In this document: positions 47,831 to 59,933 of the stretch, one piece after another | How the letters are laid out: every line of letters begins with the position of its first letter | Numbering within the stretch: the first letter of the stretch is position 1 | Assembly (NCBI GenBank): GCA_004794785.1 | Contig: SJOL01006389.1 | Coordinates: forward strand, 64,625 to 128,624 | Length of the DNA stretch: 64,000 nucleotides | Direction: 5' to 3' | Source: Opisthorchis felineus | Taxonomy: Eukaryota > Platyhelminthes > Trematoda > Opisthorchiida > Opisthorchiidae | Notes under the pieces: generated by a model | The model's database searches: none | The model's input: the letters and a program-made list of their open reading frames with translations, nothing else | What the model was told of the DNA's origin: nothing | Translations under genes and position numbers: made by a program

Positions 47831-49289
47831 TCGAAATTTTTCAACACACCATAACACAGCGAAAATAGTTTTTGCCCCTCAAACACAAGGAAATTGACTC
47901 GTCACAAATATTGTGTGCAAATCTGTTGGCATATACTTTCTGATTTATTGGTGGAACAAACAGCTGAACCTGAACATACGTTTGGACGTATTGGTCCAGT
48001 AATTGTCGTGGTTCCTAGTCCTGCTCTCTTGCCATGTAAAACAGTGCAAAATGAGGTGAACGAAGAGTATAATTATGACACTTCGATTTACTGTTAATGT
48101 CACTACCCTTGTTGGACTGTACGCTGACCTATAAGGAAGTGAATAGTTATATGCCCGTGGGTGACTGTCAGGTGTGAGTGTTTGACTAAAAACTATACAG
48201 AATGTAGGAACCATGGGTGATAGCCCAGGGAGATATATGCATGACCCTCTCCTGCACTTTGAAAATCGGTTGGCGAGTTAGAATATGTACAGCTCAGGAT
48301 TGGTTGTACGAGTGTCGATCAAGGCTAAACATGAAATTCATGAACTCCAGTAGCACCACAGAGAATGTCAAAGGAAATGAAACCTCTTCTGGAACTGTGT
48401 TGGGAATTTCCTCGTTACCCAGAAAACATGGTCGGAGTTTTTTTGTTTTCCCATTCTATGGAAACTTTTGAAGTTCAGCAATACTAGTCCAGAAGTTCAA
48501 GAATCATAGATTGTTTGCTTTGATATGAAACTGTTGGTTACCGGATGACGTGAAAATCGTTTTAAAAAGAGCTACTTTGAGGAGTCAGCTGTAAAGCACA
48601 CTAGAACCTTTGATTGCAATAATCTTTGTGCAATAACTCAAATGAGTGAAGCTGTAGCAAAATGCTGGTAGTTCCTCTCCAACTGAATAACTACAGTGCA
48701 CCTTAAGCTATGCCTTGGGCTCCTGTCCCCCCTTAAATCGCAACAGTTGATTTCGGTGTCACCTTGAAGGCTTAACTGGGAGTTAGAAAGATTTCGTTTA
48801 AACATTTCATATACAGTAAACCTGCCACACATTACTGTAAGCCTTTCAGAAAACCTTTCATGTACCATTAGGTTTCACTTGTCCACCAAACCACTTGGTT
48901 CGCGATGGTCTTGTGGTAGTGTTGAAAGGTACAACTGTGTTTTGTTTCAAACCAGCTGACCGTCCGTAACGCAGTCATTTGCTATCCCGTCTACTCCCAC
49001 TGTTAGTCTCTCACCAGAAGGTCAACAGGGAATCAAGATCAAAACTTCAGTCGTCAGTATGGATTTATCATGTTCGAAATTCTGCTTGGATCTCGTGTTG
49101 CTCCTGGCAACCGATCCAGACAAGAGCTTCTCCTCTGTATCAGGTGATTGAAGGTAGCTAATAATTTTTAGAACTTCTGAACAGTCATAGTGTGTATCAT
49201 CTCCCAGCACCATGAAATAGCTTACAGTGTAGGAAAACTGTATGGTTCTTGCCGTCTTTCCGTCAGCCTGCGTTCTCCGGGCTCAAAAG
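47831..49289. other. No recognisable gene
   Basis: Short frames only. Nothing recognised. Confidence 0.5.
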
Positions 49290-49560
49290 TGCAATTTTTC
49301 CAACCTCCTGGTGACGCGCTATGATCCAGAGCTACCAGTTGCTGTTCCTGCTGATGTTCGTAATTATGACGTTGGGGTCGTTATTTTGCATCTGTTCTCT
49401 GGTAAGCTCCAGGAAGCTGTCATTCATGCTTAACGCGTTATGTTAGTCTTTGAGAAAGTACGGTCAAATGGGAAAAGAGGGCTTGAATTCAACTTCTGCT
49501 GCTAAAGAACCTCACAAACGTCAGTTGGTGGCCACTTACTCCCTATATTTTCCACCGAAA
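49290..49560 (+). pseudogene. Gypsy-like RNase H fragment
   Basis: Plus-strand VTRYDPELPVAVPADVRNYDVGVVILHLFSGKLQEAVIHA matches the start of Ty3/Gypsy RNase H ('YDP.LP....ADAS.YGVGAVL.H....G...P..YAS'). A stop follows, and the downstream part is only faintly similar. It parallels 18886-19275 but is a separate fragment. Confidence 0.58.
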
Positions 49561-50627
49561 AGCGAGCCTATCCATGGAAAAGCGTCTGCCACTTAGCTCA
49601 TTAGAAATGTCCGGTCTTAAGTACACCCAAACTGAGCAACCTGGTTGCACCGGCGTCTAAGTCTAACCGAAGTCTAACAGCCAGTCGGTCGAGGGTGTGA
49701 TCATTGTGTCGATTGAGGTTGATACGAACTTATTGCATATATTTATGCAACCCATCAGAAACTTTTTGGTCATTCCTAACATGGAGTGTCAAGCTGCCCT
49801 AGTGGACGTCGTCGTGCATATCATATGTTTTTTCTACAAAATGGCTGATCAAATTATTTTTTCTCTATGTAGACAGGTTCGTTCTCCTGTTCATTATGCA
49901 GTGGTTACGTGGACTGTACAGAATGAACGCACTAGACGGCGGATATGCATACTGATCAGGTTGTTGAGAAGAGTGCGGAAACTTGCGGATTTGGGACACG
50001 GACAGCAACAGCACCGGTGGCGACCGAGCTGCAGTTATTTCTTATAGCTGATGACCCCTGAATTCATGCTGATTTTGCAAGTTTGCTGGATGGATAAAAC
50101 TTTCTATTTTCAAAATGCCCTAGAGTTTCTCCGTTGCACAGAGCCTCAACAGTCACAATAACGGAAGGTAGAAAGAAAAAAGAATAGAGTCAAATAGGTG
50201 CGTTTTTGTGCGTATTTATAGCTGTTCACGAAAAGTGGCAATAAAAAACAACTCCTCTTTATCATCGGGTGCGGATCACCAAGAAAACAGAAGTGAGCTT
50301 AAGTTTGGGACGGTGGAGCAGTTCAATCTACACCATGAACCAGTTCGTTTGTACCCTTACTGATCGCAATTTCATGTTGTCATCCTGACGGAATGGATGT
50401 CATTTGTTTACGCATATTCATACAAGTTCATGTAGCCGAATACCGACTTGTGTTTCCGCTTCACCAAGGGTCTTAACATAAACATTGCGGTACTGAAACA
50501 CTATAAAGTACGTTTTTTCTTCCGTGCTGGTGGACTAGATTTTTTCCTGGGATACACGGTTGATACACCCTCCGGTAAACAGTGTCATAAAACTTAAAGA
50601 AACGGTTATTCCCAAAGGTACAGATTG
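49561..50627. other. No recognisable gene
   Basis: A 116-codon plus frame at 49697-50047 is not recognised. Nothing else is seen. Confidence 0.45.
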
Positions 50628-50662
50628 CGAGAGAGAGAGAGAGAGAGGGAGGGAGAGGGAGC
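50628..50662 (+). repeat. GA microsatellite
   Basis: CGAGAGAGAGAGAGAGAGAG continuing into GGGAGGGAGAGGGAG, about 35 bp of purine-only dinucleotide repeat. Confidence 0.9.
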
Positions 50663-50989
50663 ACCGACTATACGTATCATGTCTTCTGAGAAAACATTCC
50701 ATGCGCCGAGATTTCAAACCTGACTACGAGTGTCCAATAGCACGGGGAAGGTGGATTAGATTCACCTTGCACTCCCTGTTCGAAACAGAATGGTTCAAAG
50801 TCAAAATATCTCACTACAACATTAGTGAGCACAGTTAGCTGTTTTGTTTACGTTTTCGCTAAATTTTCAAGCGAAGTCGCGGCCCGTAAGACTGAATAGG
50901 GGTAAAATTACCTTTAGTCAATGCGAACAGGTAATTCACACCACCGGACAAGTGATCTTATAGGTTACCAAGTTTTCGCTGTCCGGATC

Positions 50990-53210
50990 TTATTCTGGTC
51001 GGTCCGAGCCCGTGCCCTTGCGTACAATAATGTGCTCCGTAACAGTGCACGATCCCTGTTTCAGAAGGGCATGGTAAACAGTCGGTAGTCTTTAACTGGG
51101 CAACGTTTCGCTTTTGATACAAAAACTTCATCAGGCCAAGTGAGCAGGTCACCAGTTTGACCAGGTTTTAAGGCAGACAGAGAACCAATCAATAAGACCT
51201 CTTCAGATTAGTACACTAGATCAGTGTTGAATGCCGATCAGAGGGTCTCGTCGGTTACTGTGGTTGACTAAATCTTGCGGTTAATGGGTTGGGGGAGTTT
51301 CAAATTATTTTTGATCGAGTTTAGTTCCTTAATCTTCCCGGTCATGGTGCTTCAGCTGATGATACACCGTAGGGGCCACTGTTAGATTTCGTTGGTCTAT
51401 GTGGGCTTGTGAGTGCTAAGACAATTTAGCTGGGGGAGGGGAGGGAAGGAGGGTGATACTAAGTGCAATTCATATCTAAGCTACTTGTCTTGATGGCAGC
51501 TCCTTCTGATAACAGCACACCAGCACCTGTCAGCCCGGCTGATCCAGAACCGTGCTCCACACACGCTTGCCAGTTCTAAGCCTTCGATTCTGTTAACACT
51601 GGGATGCTTGGCGATTCCCACCGCCTCGGCCATCAATTTCTGTGGCGTGGACCGCAGTCCTCGCCCCAAAACCTCAACATTCTCGAAATCTATTTTTTGT
51701 CCCTTGTCCAATGCGTGTTCCGCCATTGCCGTCTTTCAGTAACGCTCGATATTCATCTGCGCACCTCGGCAGCCTGTTTATTTTTCTCCTGTGCTCTCCG
51801 ATTCTGGTGTGAAGTTCCCTGCTGTCTGTCCTATATAGACAGTGCAGTTGCTACATTTATTTTTTGGACACAGGCCCTGGTTCTGTTCACCGGGAGGTGA
51901 TCCTTCAATTGCACCAGTGCAGAGTGCAGGATGTTTCCCTTCTGGAAAGCTCCTCGTATGTTAGCCGTGTTTAGAATCCTTCGAAGGACCCTGGTTTATA
52001 TGGAATAACGGCAGTCCCAATCCATTCCGTGTTGGGTTTCGCCACCGGTACCAACACCCTTCGCAAGTGACGCCTAATCAAACTAGCTGGATATCTACTA
52101 CCCCAAAGTTTGTTCGTTACTTCAATTTGGGTCGCTGTCCGATCAGCTTCTTCAGTGTACAAGGCCATTACACGCCTAAGCACTGGGGAAGCAATACTAG
52201 CGAATACCGACTTCGGGTTAGCAGACGAGTAGTTCAGAATTGCCCCTGTGTCATTTGGCTTCTCGTGGTCTTTAATTTTCCCCCGACCTTATGTGTCATG
52301 CAGTCTAAGAAGGATAATGTACCCAAAGTTGACTCTATCTCCATACTAGATATGATGTGTGCATTCAAGTCATGCAGACAGTTATAAAATCCACTGACCT
52401 TGTCTAGTCTCATCACGACGAAAGTGTCATCTACAATAATACCAGAGTATCTTGGGTTGGTAGGGGAATCCGTCTAAATCTTTCCATAAATATATTTGCC
52501 GGGGATATTAGAGATCCCAGTGCTAGACCTTTTTTTTGAGTATAAACCACGGAGGCAAAAACGAAGTGGGTGAGATTCAGGCATGCTTTTATCCCTTCCA
52601 CTATTTTATCTACCGTAATCTGTGTCCGTTCCGAAAGGGTGGTATCTGCTAGTAGCAGCAGCTTGGCTATTTCTAAAGAGTCGCCTTATGGCACATTTGC
52701 ATATGATGAATTGACATCGAAACTTACAACTGGTTTATGGATCTGTGGTAAGGACCCTCATCTAGGTGCTGCTTGACCTTCTGTAGATAATCACCTTTGT
52801 TCATGACCGCAGTGGCCTTACCCTTATCCGCCTTTGTAATCACAATGTTGTCCACTTATTTTAGGGTGTTTAACGCTCTTCGCTCTGCTGATCTAATATT
52901 TGGAGCTCCTGGCTGCTGGGACTTCAGGACCGTAGCTTCTCCGCCTCTGTTGGCGGAAGTTTTTGCAACACAGATTCGACGCTAGGGACTATTTCTTCCG
53001 CCCTTTGCTTACTTCAAAATTCAAGATCTTCTCTAACAGACGACGCTGTTCCTCACTTAGCGGTCAGTCTGATAAATTTACCACATTACAATAGCTAGTA
53101 GGCGGCTCAGGCTTAGTCATGGTCTCACCAGAAAGCTGAGTCTTAAAAAGTGACCTTGCAGATTTGTCTCTCGTTGCAATGTTGTCTTTGGATGGCTTTC
53201 ACTTTCGTCA
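50990..53210 (-). mobile_element. Decayed Penelope-like element (RT plus GIY-YIG)
   Basis: Read on the minus strand from 53210 down, in several frames. NVVNLSD then PLSEEQRRLLEKILNFEVSKGRKK (about 53030-53110) is the N-terminal segment. NIVITKADKGKATAVM (about 52805-52855) and FDVNSSYANVP (52690-52722, RT motif A) follow. KKGLALGSLISP with NIFMERF (52470-52545) is motif B, and VDDTFVV (52414-52434) is the motif C form used by Penelope-like RTs. KPNTEWIGTAVIPYKPG is the connector. CTVYIGQT (51826-51849) is the YIG half of the GIY-YIG endonuclease, and AEHALDKGQKIDFENVEVLGRG with NRIEGLELASV (51550-51726) is the C-terminal end. Several stops and frame changes (for example TAA just before NIVI) show it is dead. 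A hammerhead-like motif lies about 340 bp beyond the last stop. Confidence 0.88.
51095..51141 (-). ncRNA. Hammerhead-like motif of the Penelope-like element
   Basis: Minus strand: stem I 5' half ACTTGGC, then CTGATGA (51128-51134), an A/T-rich helix II with a mismatched base, GAAAC (51105-51109), palindromic stem III ACGT (51103-51106) and stem I 3' half GCCCAGT (one mismatch, six pairs). The residue at the cleavage site is U rather than C. Core blocks are intact; the poor closing pairs of helix II suggest weak or lost activity. Penelope-like elements are known to carry hammerheads near their ends, so position supports the call. Confidence 0.62.
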
Positions 53211-55610
53211 CTTTGGTTAGGAGTAACTCGAAGTCTGCGGATGAGGGCACGGTCTAAAGATGTTGGTTGAGCTGACGTGCGTGGTGACGGATATCACATA
53301 AACGCCAAGTAGCCAAGTAGATTCACTGTTTAAGGAATGACTTGGCCGCTGAGAATGCTATTCGGGAAGAAGCGCGTGGCGTGTCCGGTGGCTTAACCGG
53401 TGGGAATCAAGCTGTGCTTCAAGTATCTTTCAATGAATATGCGGTGGTTCTCCCAGTTTGCCTCTAGCCTTGCCAGTCGATCCTGCACGACCCTGCCTCA
53501 AAGTGCTAGATTGGACTGGCTCTTACCTGTCTCCCTCCGAATTCGGAGGCCAATCAAATTTGGTAAAGCAACTGAACCTGAAGTCAATAAGTCTCGAATC
53601 AACCTACCGAAAAAGTTCGGTGAAAGTCGATTCGAGTCTAAGGAAACTTTAAAATGGTTCATTTCCTAGCTAAAAACCATGTGCAGATGCTGCAATGCTT
53701 CCAGTTGAACCAATTTCGTTCACTACAACTCCATGATTTGTCCGCCGTATTAGGGAGATGATAAGATAGCTTATCGCTGTCGAGTGCGAATACGCGAAAC
53801 CCAAATCACATGTTTATTCTATTTTTAGCCTTGTGTACTGTGTACTGAAGCAGCTTTCTAGACGTGAAACTCTCACGTGACCACCCGCACACCTACCACC
53901 TTCGGTTACCTAAAATAAACGGTTTTCCTATCCAATAGGGTGAATTTTTCCTGTTCTACTAGGCCATCAAGGTTGCTTCATCGGTTTGGTTACTAGTGAA
54001 AGTTACTAGCTTTATTGACATGCACACGACTTAAAGTAAACCATGAAAATTTTCAAAAAAACTCTATGCTAAAAGTTTTGTGACCTTATTTTAACTAACA
54101 GTTATCTTATTGAAGTACGATTGCTTTGCAATCAGTCGTTGATCCACTTAGCTAAACTTTTGCAATTTCGTGGGTCTGCTAGCATACAGAACATTGGAAA
54201 TGGAAAAGACAGAACAATCCCAGGAAAAAATCTGATGGCGCAGCTATTGAGACCACATACTAATAAAAATTAAGCCCGAATTCTCATTTGGTTTGCAGGA
54301 GTTGGAGACATTTTTGTCGTTCAGTTTCAGCCGAATAATAAGTACAAGGTTAGAACAAGCGGTTCCTCAAAAACTGATGGCTCCACTAAAGACAAATACA
54401 TCCCAAAATTAACCCAAACGGAGTTTTTTAATGGTACAAACTTCCCTTCGTCCCTTCCTACAGCACGACTCATTAGCAGATAAAAACTCCCAACAAGGGC
54501 TTTTTTGTTCATGTTGATTGGAAGCAGTATTTCGAGAGTGGTGCGAAAAATATATTAGTGGCTACACCTATTATTTTTCTCCCTTGTTTCGCTGTGGTGG
54601 CCTACGCGTCTGGCTCATACTGTACGGTTAAACACAATGCGAATGTAGGCTTTCGACATCCTTACCACGATGAATAGATTTCTCACCTATTTTTCCCGTA
54701 TGTCTGTTCCCAGCAGCATAACTCTGGACACCTCCCGGACAGACAGCACCGTTATCCCACGTCAAACCGAACGCGAGTTCATGTGCCCCATCGCAAGGCG
54801 TTACCCAGGTAGACCGGTACTTCGCCGAGGGGTTGAGCTCATTCTTCGACTTAGGATGGAAATCAATGATAGATGGATTATGGGTATATGTATTGTCTTT
54901 TGGCGGGCTATAATCAGGCGATGTGCTTCATGTTATCTGACCTGAAAAATGAAAACACTCAAGTAGGCTTGGTCCTTGTTTAATTAAATTGAAGTCAGAC
55001 AGCTAAAAATTCAAGGCAAAACCATGAATTTCTGTTTCAAGAAAACTAATGCGCAACTCCATGTTGGATGGAAAACATGGGTCCCTTTTCTTGATTAAGT
55101 ACTAACTGTACTAGGGATATCGACTTTCTCATGAGGAGAATAGGTTTGCTGATGCATGAACATCTGCACGAAACGTGTATGCTGAGGGGTATACAACCGG
55201 CAACGACTTGATGCCACACAATTCTACCTGCGTAACTAGAAAACGTTTCATCGAATTTCATTGAATGGAGCAAACCAAGTCATTTTGGCATAGTACACCC
55301 ATAGACCGAACTTTAGGCATTCCGTAACGGACTTCCTGCAGGCGATGCGAAAAGAACAAAACAGTGCGACTGCGCGCTGAAAGAGAGAGCTATCGTGATC
55401 CACACTTTTCAATGACAAGCAACCAGATTTTCGCTAAGAACCGCATCCCTATCCATTAGTACGGTTTGGTCCTTAGGAATTGAGTCCAATTTAGCAGCAG
55501 ATATTAAACAACAGCAGTTTCGCAAGTAAGTAGCAATTCTTGGGCTGCTTGCTTCATTGCTTGCTGGATGGTGGTACTTTGTGAGGAGAAGAGGTTTAAA
55601 AAACCTTAGT
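53211..55610. other. No recognisable gene
   Basis: Short frames only (for example 53400-53669, 89 codons). The first few hundred bases could be the 5' end of the Penelope-like element, but no landmark is seen. Confidence 0.45.
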
Positions 55611-55616
55611 AAGAGT

Positions 55617-55873
55617 GAAATACACTCATTTTCAAACAAATTTGGTTTTGCGAGAGACTCACCTGGAACCCAGCTGAATCTCTCGTTTGTGATGATGAGT
55701 AGTGAATTACTCCGATACAATGTAGCGCGATATCTCGAATATCGTAGCAACTGAAACATGAGGCGGCCTGGTGCAGCACATTCAGTTGCCTGGAAGCATC
55801 ACAAACGAGAGATTCAGCTGGGTTCCAGGTGAGTCTCTCGCAAAACCAAATTTGTTTGCAGATGAGTGTATTT
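55617..55873. repeat. Inverted repeat with 76-bp arms, ~97% identical
   Basis: Left arm 55617-55692 and right arm 55798-55873 differ at about two positions when one is reverse-complemented. Shared sequence includes AAATTTGGTTTTGCGAGAG and CCAGCTGAATCTCTCGTTTG. The spacer is 105 bp. Confidence 0.9.
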
Positions 55874-55929
55874 CGCCAATTTCGTGCAATTTGGTTTCAA
55901 GTAGAACATAAGGTTGACGGAAACTCGGG

Positions 55930-55982
55930 GACTGCGCCTACCTGATGAGCCCCAAGAAGGGCGAAACCGGTCGTGGGCTGTC
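55930..55982 (+). ncRNA. Type I hammerhead ribozyme, intact (copy F)
   Basis: All conserved parts are present. Stem I is GAC + GCCTAC (55930-55932, 55936-55941) paired with GTGGGC + GTC (55973-55978, 55980-55982), with an internal loop TGC/T of the sort that makes tertiary contacts. Core block CTGATGA at 55942-55948; helix II GCCC/GGGC with loop CAAGAA (55949-55962); core block GAAA at 55963-55966; stem III ACCGGT (55966-55971); cleavage triplet GTC with the cut after 55972. Layout matches the Sm-alpha hammerhead of schistosomes. The stem III palindrome leaves no loop in a monomer, so cleavage is expected mainly from dimeric or double-length RNA. Predicted active. Confidence 0.88.
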
Positions 55983-56158
55983 GAAGAATTTTCAGCAACC
56001 TTATGAGTAGTGCATTACTTAGTAAGAGTGGCTTTTCGAAATGATTTCTTATTAGTCGGTCAGATGACTAAATTCCTTCGACAATTACTCTCATTTGCAC
56101 ACGAATTTGGTTTTGACAGGGCACTCAAATGAATCCAGCTGAATCTCTTGTGTGTGAT

Positions 56159-59100
56159 GGTCTTCTTACATCTAGACTGGATTCTTTGTCCAACAATGCA
56201 CGGTCGATATTCACAACTTGTCAATAAACAGCCATCTCCCAAGTTTGTCCAAGATATTCGGCTTGCGCACAGCCCACACAGTAGAAACCGAAATCAAGCG
56301 AGTGCGCAACACTGCTTAGATCTTTTCAGACTCTACTCTGTCCAAGATATACAGGTTTTTTATTGTGAACAACCTCAATGATTCAGTCAGTTCGGTTAGA
56401 ATCGGCCGAGAAGTCTTCACTGTAGAAAAGTTTAGAACACTCATCAATTGATTTCTAAGCCTTTGAGTTATCTGCAATTGCACTATAAGTGTCGAGCCAT
56501 TTATCCCAACTGAAGAAAGTACCACTCAGCTGACATTTGCAATGGGCCGGTGTTTTGAAAGCCAAACAAATCCGAACCTACGCGGTACATTAGGAAAGTG
56601 ATGCGATTAAATGGCATCCAGTCAAATAAAACTGCAATAACATGTCTTAGTGAGAGTTAATCCAAATTTTGATCAGCCACTTGTGTTCGAATGGTTCAGT
56701 TTTCAGCTACTAGCCGGGAGGTTCGAATCATCTTGGCGACTCGTGAGATGCGCATTGTTTATGATTCCCAATAGGGAAGCAACGGATTCAGGTGCTTTTC
56801 GGCTTTGCTTTGTTTTCAGGACGAAATCTCGATTAAAGCTGTCTGATCAAATGCAGCTCACCTATTTCATCAACCCTTATTACTAGAAAGTAAACGAGGG
56901 TGGATTTAACAGGACTCTGCTATCTTCAATGTCAGCTTAAGCGGCCCGTACACTACTGACTGACACGACTGTTCCGGGTTTATATCCCCAGATCCATTCA
57001 TTATGCTGCTACCGGTAGCATTTGCTCTGTTTTTTGCTCCCAGTTTTGTTGGTAAATGGAGAGCTTTAATCTCCTACCAAAGTGAGTTAATTTTGCGACA
57101 CAGGATGTGTTTGCTTTGGCTATTCGAATTTCGGGCTAAAAAGACTATTCGGAGTTTCTCGTACTGTTTCCAGAGGTATTGGTCGCGGTGAGAATCTTCT
57201 GGTTCATTAAATGATTTCTTTATGAGGAGTTTCACCTTTCAGGCTGGCTAACTGTATGGTGCCCGGCAAATAGTTTCATTGCTGATTTAAAAAATAAGCG
57301 CACAATTTGAAATATTAGCTGGGGTATTTGATAAGTCATCATGAAGCAGAAGGATATTTACACAGAAATCAGTCTTGGTGAAAAAATTGGAAACCAATTG
57401 ATTTAGGGTACCACAAAGTAATCGGTAGCATTTTTACAAGTACGTATTGCTTGATTGTGGAAATCCTCGAAAACGTCGGATGACAACTTCTTACCCCTGT
57501 ACGCTGTGTTTTGACCTTAAATATTTCCATATTGCTTACAACACGGCACTCAAGCTTTTTAGCAAGGTCCGAGCCGAAACTCTGTATGCGTACTGCTTCA
57601 ATAAGAAATTAAAAACTCCTGAACTAACATCCTCGTAGTTTGTTGTCCGGGATGCAGCAGCAGGAAGGCGCTAGACCTACGAGTGAATATTATTAACTGT
57701 GCTTTGCAAGCCGTCAAATATTACCCGAAGAAACAAAATCAGAAGCAACACAGACATACAAGCACAGTCTTCTGGAAGAAACTACAAGCTCTTTGGTTTC
57801 TCATAATTGTACTCCCCTTCCAAGAAGGAGAAAGTAATTTTGGTGGCGGGAAAGTTTTCCTTGAGGACCCGAATCCGTCGAACCGAAGAAAAGACTATTT
57901 CTGGCCCCCCAGACGACTGAGTAACTCCATAAAGAGAAATGACAGAATGGACACACAGTGTTCTTCTAAACAGCGTAACTCCGAGCAGAGCTTATTTCCA
58001 AGAACACGGCGCTAATATACAATGAAAAATAATGGGGTCTGACTGTCCTAACTGCAAGGTAGTCGTGGTATTCATAAACCAGTCAATACCATCTACTCCA
58101 TGTACTGGCGTAATTTATGTCTTTCCGGAGGATTCTGCTGCATACGTTAACTACGTCCACTAACCAATGTGTTTACCCGTGTCCGTCAAACATTCCTGAG
58201 GTACAGCGTCCTAAGACGAAAACTAGCGAAGGGACAAGGATGACAGCAGTGCACTTTTTGTTCACATTCCACAGGTCGGGGCTACTGGTCCATTTCTTCA
58301 CCTACCCCTGGAGTTTCACGCAAGACGATCGAATGAATCACCAACGGTAGCTCGGTAACCTCTATACCGCTAGGAAGACCGAACTACTTGGAGTGATCGA
58401 CTCAAAAAACGAGGAGCGAAAAAATTGGCTCCGTATACCATTAAAACCCAGGTGGTCAAACTTATGGGGAAGAACCATATACTTAAGGGGTGAGGCTCAG
58501 GTGTTTCTGGTACCAAAAATGTGTAGACACAGAAAGGAATGTAGTTAAGAAAGGAACACTGGAGTTTTTGGTTTTTTGTGGAAAATTATATCTGCCACAA
58601 GGTTCATATTGCGGTAAAAAGCAAAACAAGTGGGTGGGTAAGGTAAACGCGCAGAAATTCAAACAACTAGTGGGCGGTTGTTGAAGTCTCAGAAGCGTCT
58701 TAGTGTAAGTCCTCGTGCTTGAGAGAAAAAATGCCAAGGTTCGGAGTGAAACCACAGCTGGATTGCCGGTAGTGCTGCTGGAGCAATGTTACTGCTGTTC
58801 GTAGTGAACAAAAGCAAACGACTGATTAATTTCAATGACCTCGAAATGAACCGAACTGTGTGCAATACAAAACAAATGAAAATTTATGAACGAATCACAC
58901 ATTTTCAGATCTTGGCTTCCTTTACTAAACAGTGGTATGATCCGTCATGAGAGGTGTGTCAGTTTTGTTGCCAATCCAGTTTAACTAAGTCCGATAAGGT
59001 GGCCAGAGTGCAGCCACTGGGCACTGAAGTTGTTCTTTCCATAAAATTGGTCCAAGAGAGATTTTTAGGTTCATATGGCACACCGGATGAAGTTTTTATC

Positions 59101-59933
59101 CGTAACGAAATGTTTATAAACTCTCCTTAGTGGATAGGATACACACTAAGATATGCACTAATAAACTCATATGTGATGGACGACGGGGCCAGGTGTATTC
59201 AAATTATGCAGAAAGAAGAACCCGCAATTAAGCCAGAAACTGGAAAAGAACCGGCACTAGAAAAGATATCGGACCAAGAGGTTGTTTACGCTGTATGCAT
59301 TCAGCAGTCTTCATTCATTCATTCGCCGGATAACCCCTCTGGGAGAGATACGGTCTGAGATCAGCATGGTCAGCTTCAGACATGTGAACCGTTAATGCAA
59401 AAAACTTTGGGTTCATTTTCAATAAGATGTACTTATTGCAATCTGCCTCAAATAAACCAATAGTACTAAATCTGATTGCCTTTTTTCTATATTTAAAATG
59501 ATGAATATCTACACCGAATTTGGTGCGAATGAATTCGAAAAGATTGAGCGTTGCATGGTACATTTGGTTTGGTTTGAATGGGATAACACAACGCTATTAC
59601 ATCGGGGTTCATTGCTCGACGTTTCGGCTATGGTGCGCAATATCTAGGTGTCGAATAATCAGAATTATAATAACAAGTTAAAAAGATCTACTGACGGCTA
59701 CCTCCAAAAGGACGTTTTAGGGACATTAAAGGGTCGTCATTTGATTAGTCAAGGTGGCACGCCCACGTCTGCGGTTTGACGCTGAATTCAGCAGGCATGG
59801 AGCAGCTGTCTGATCAGGGCTAATCAGTCATCATGCGTTGAGTTCAACCTTAAAACAAACCTGGGTGTGTCAACCTGACCAATCAAATGAATGCCTTGAA
59901 ACATTCTTGCAGCGATGAACGTTAGTTTAGCTG
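56159..59933. other. No recognisable gene
   Basis: About 3.8 kb with short frames. The 110-codon plus frame at 57683-58015 and the overlapping opposite frames at 58483-58755 are not recognised. Near 59610, GACGTTTCGGC resembles the second half of a hammerhead core on the minus strand but lacks the first half. Confidence 0.45.

Larger units (their letters stand above)
55611..56158 (+). repeat. Hammerhead repeat with complete arms (copy F)
   Basis: Best-preserved locus. In order: outer arm 55617-55692; leader GATGAGTAGTGAATTACT; the near-palindrome CGATATCTCGAATATCG (55728-55744); spacer CAACTGAAACATGAGG...CATTCAGTTG (55748-55788); inner arm 55798-55873; GTAGAACATAAGGTTGACGG; hammerhead ribozyme 55930-55982; the 3' tail TTCAGCAACCTTATGAGTAG; and a more diverged further arm at 56081-56158. 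No protein-coding capacity. Confidence 0.88.

Noticed and set aside
53400..53669. 89-codon plus frame upstream of the Penelope-like element
   Set aside because: Opposite strand to the element, no recognised similarity.
58483..58755. Overlapping 90- and 64-codon frames on opposite strands
   Set aside because: Neither looks like a known family; mirror frames are typical of non-coding sequence.
59605..59640. CGACGTTTCGGC, resembling the GAAAC half of a hammerhead on the minus strand
   Set aside because: No CTGATGA block and no pairing stem nearby, so it is not a ribozyme, though it could be a decayed end of another Penelope-like element.
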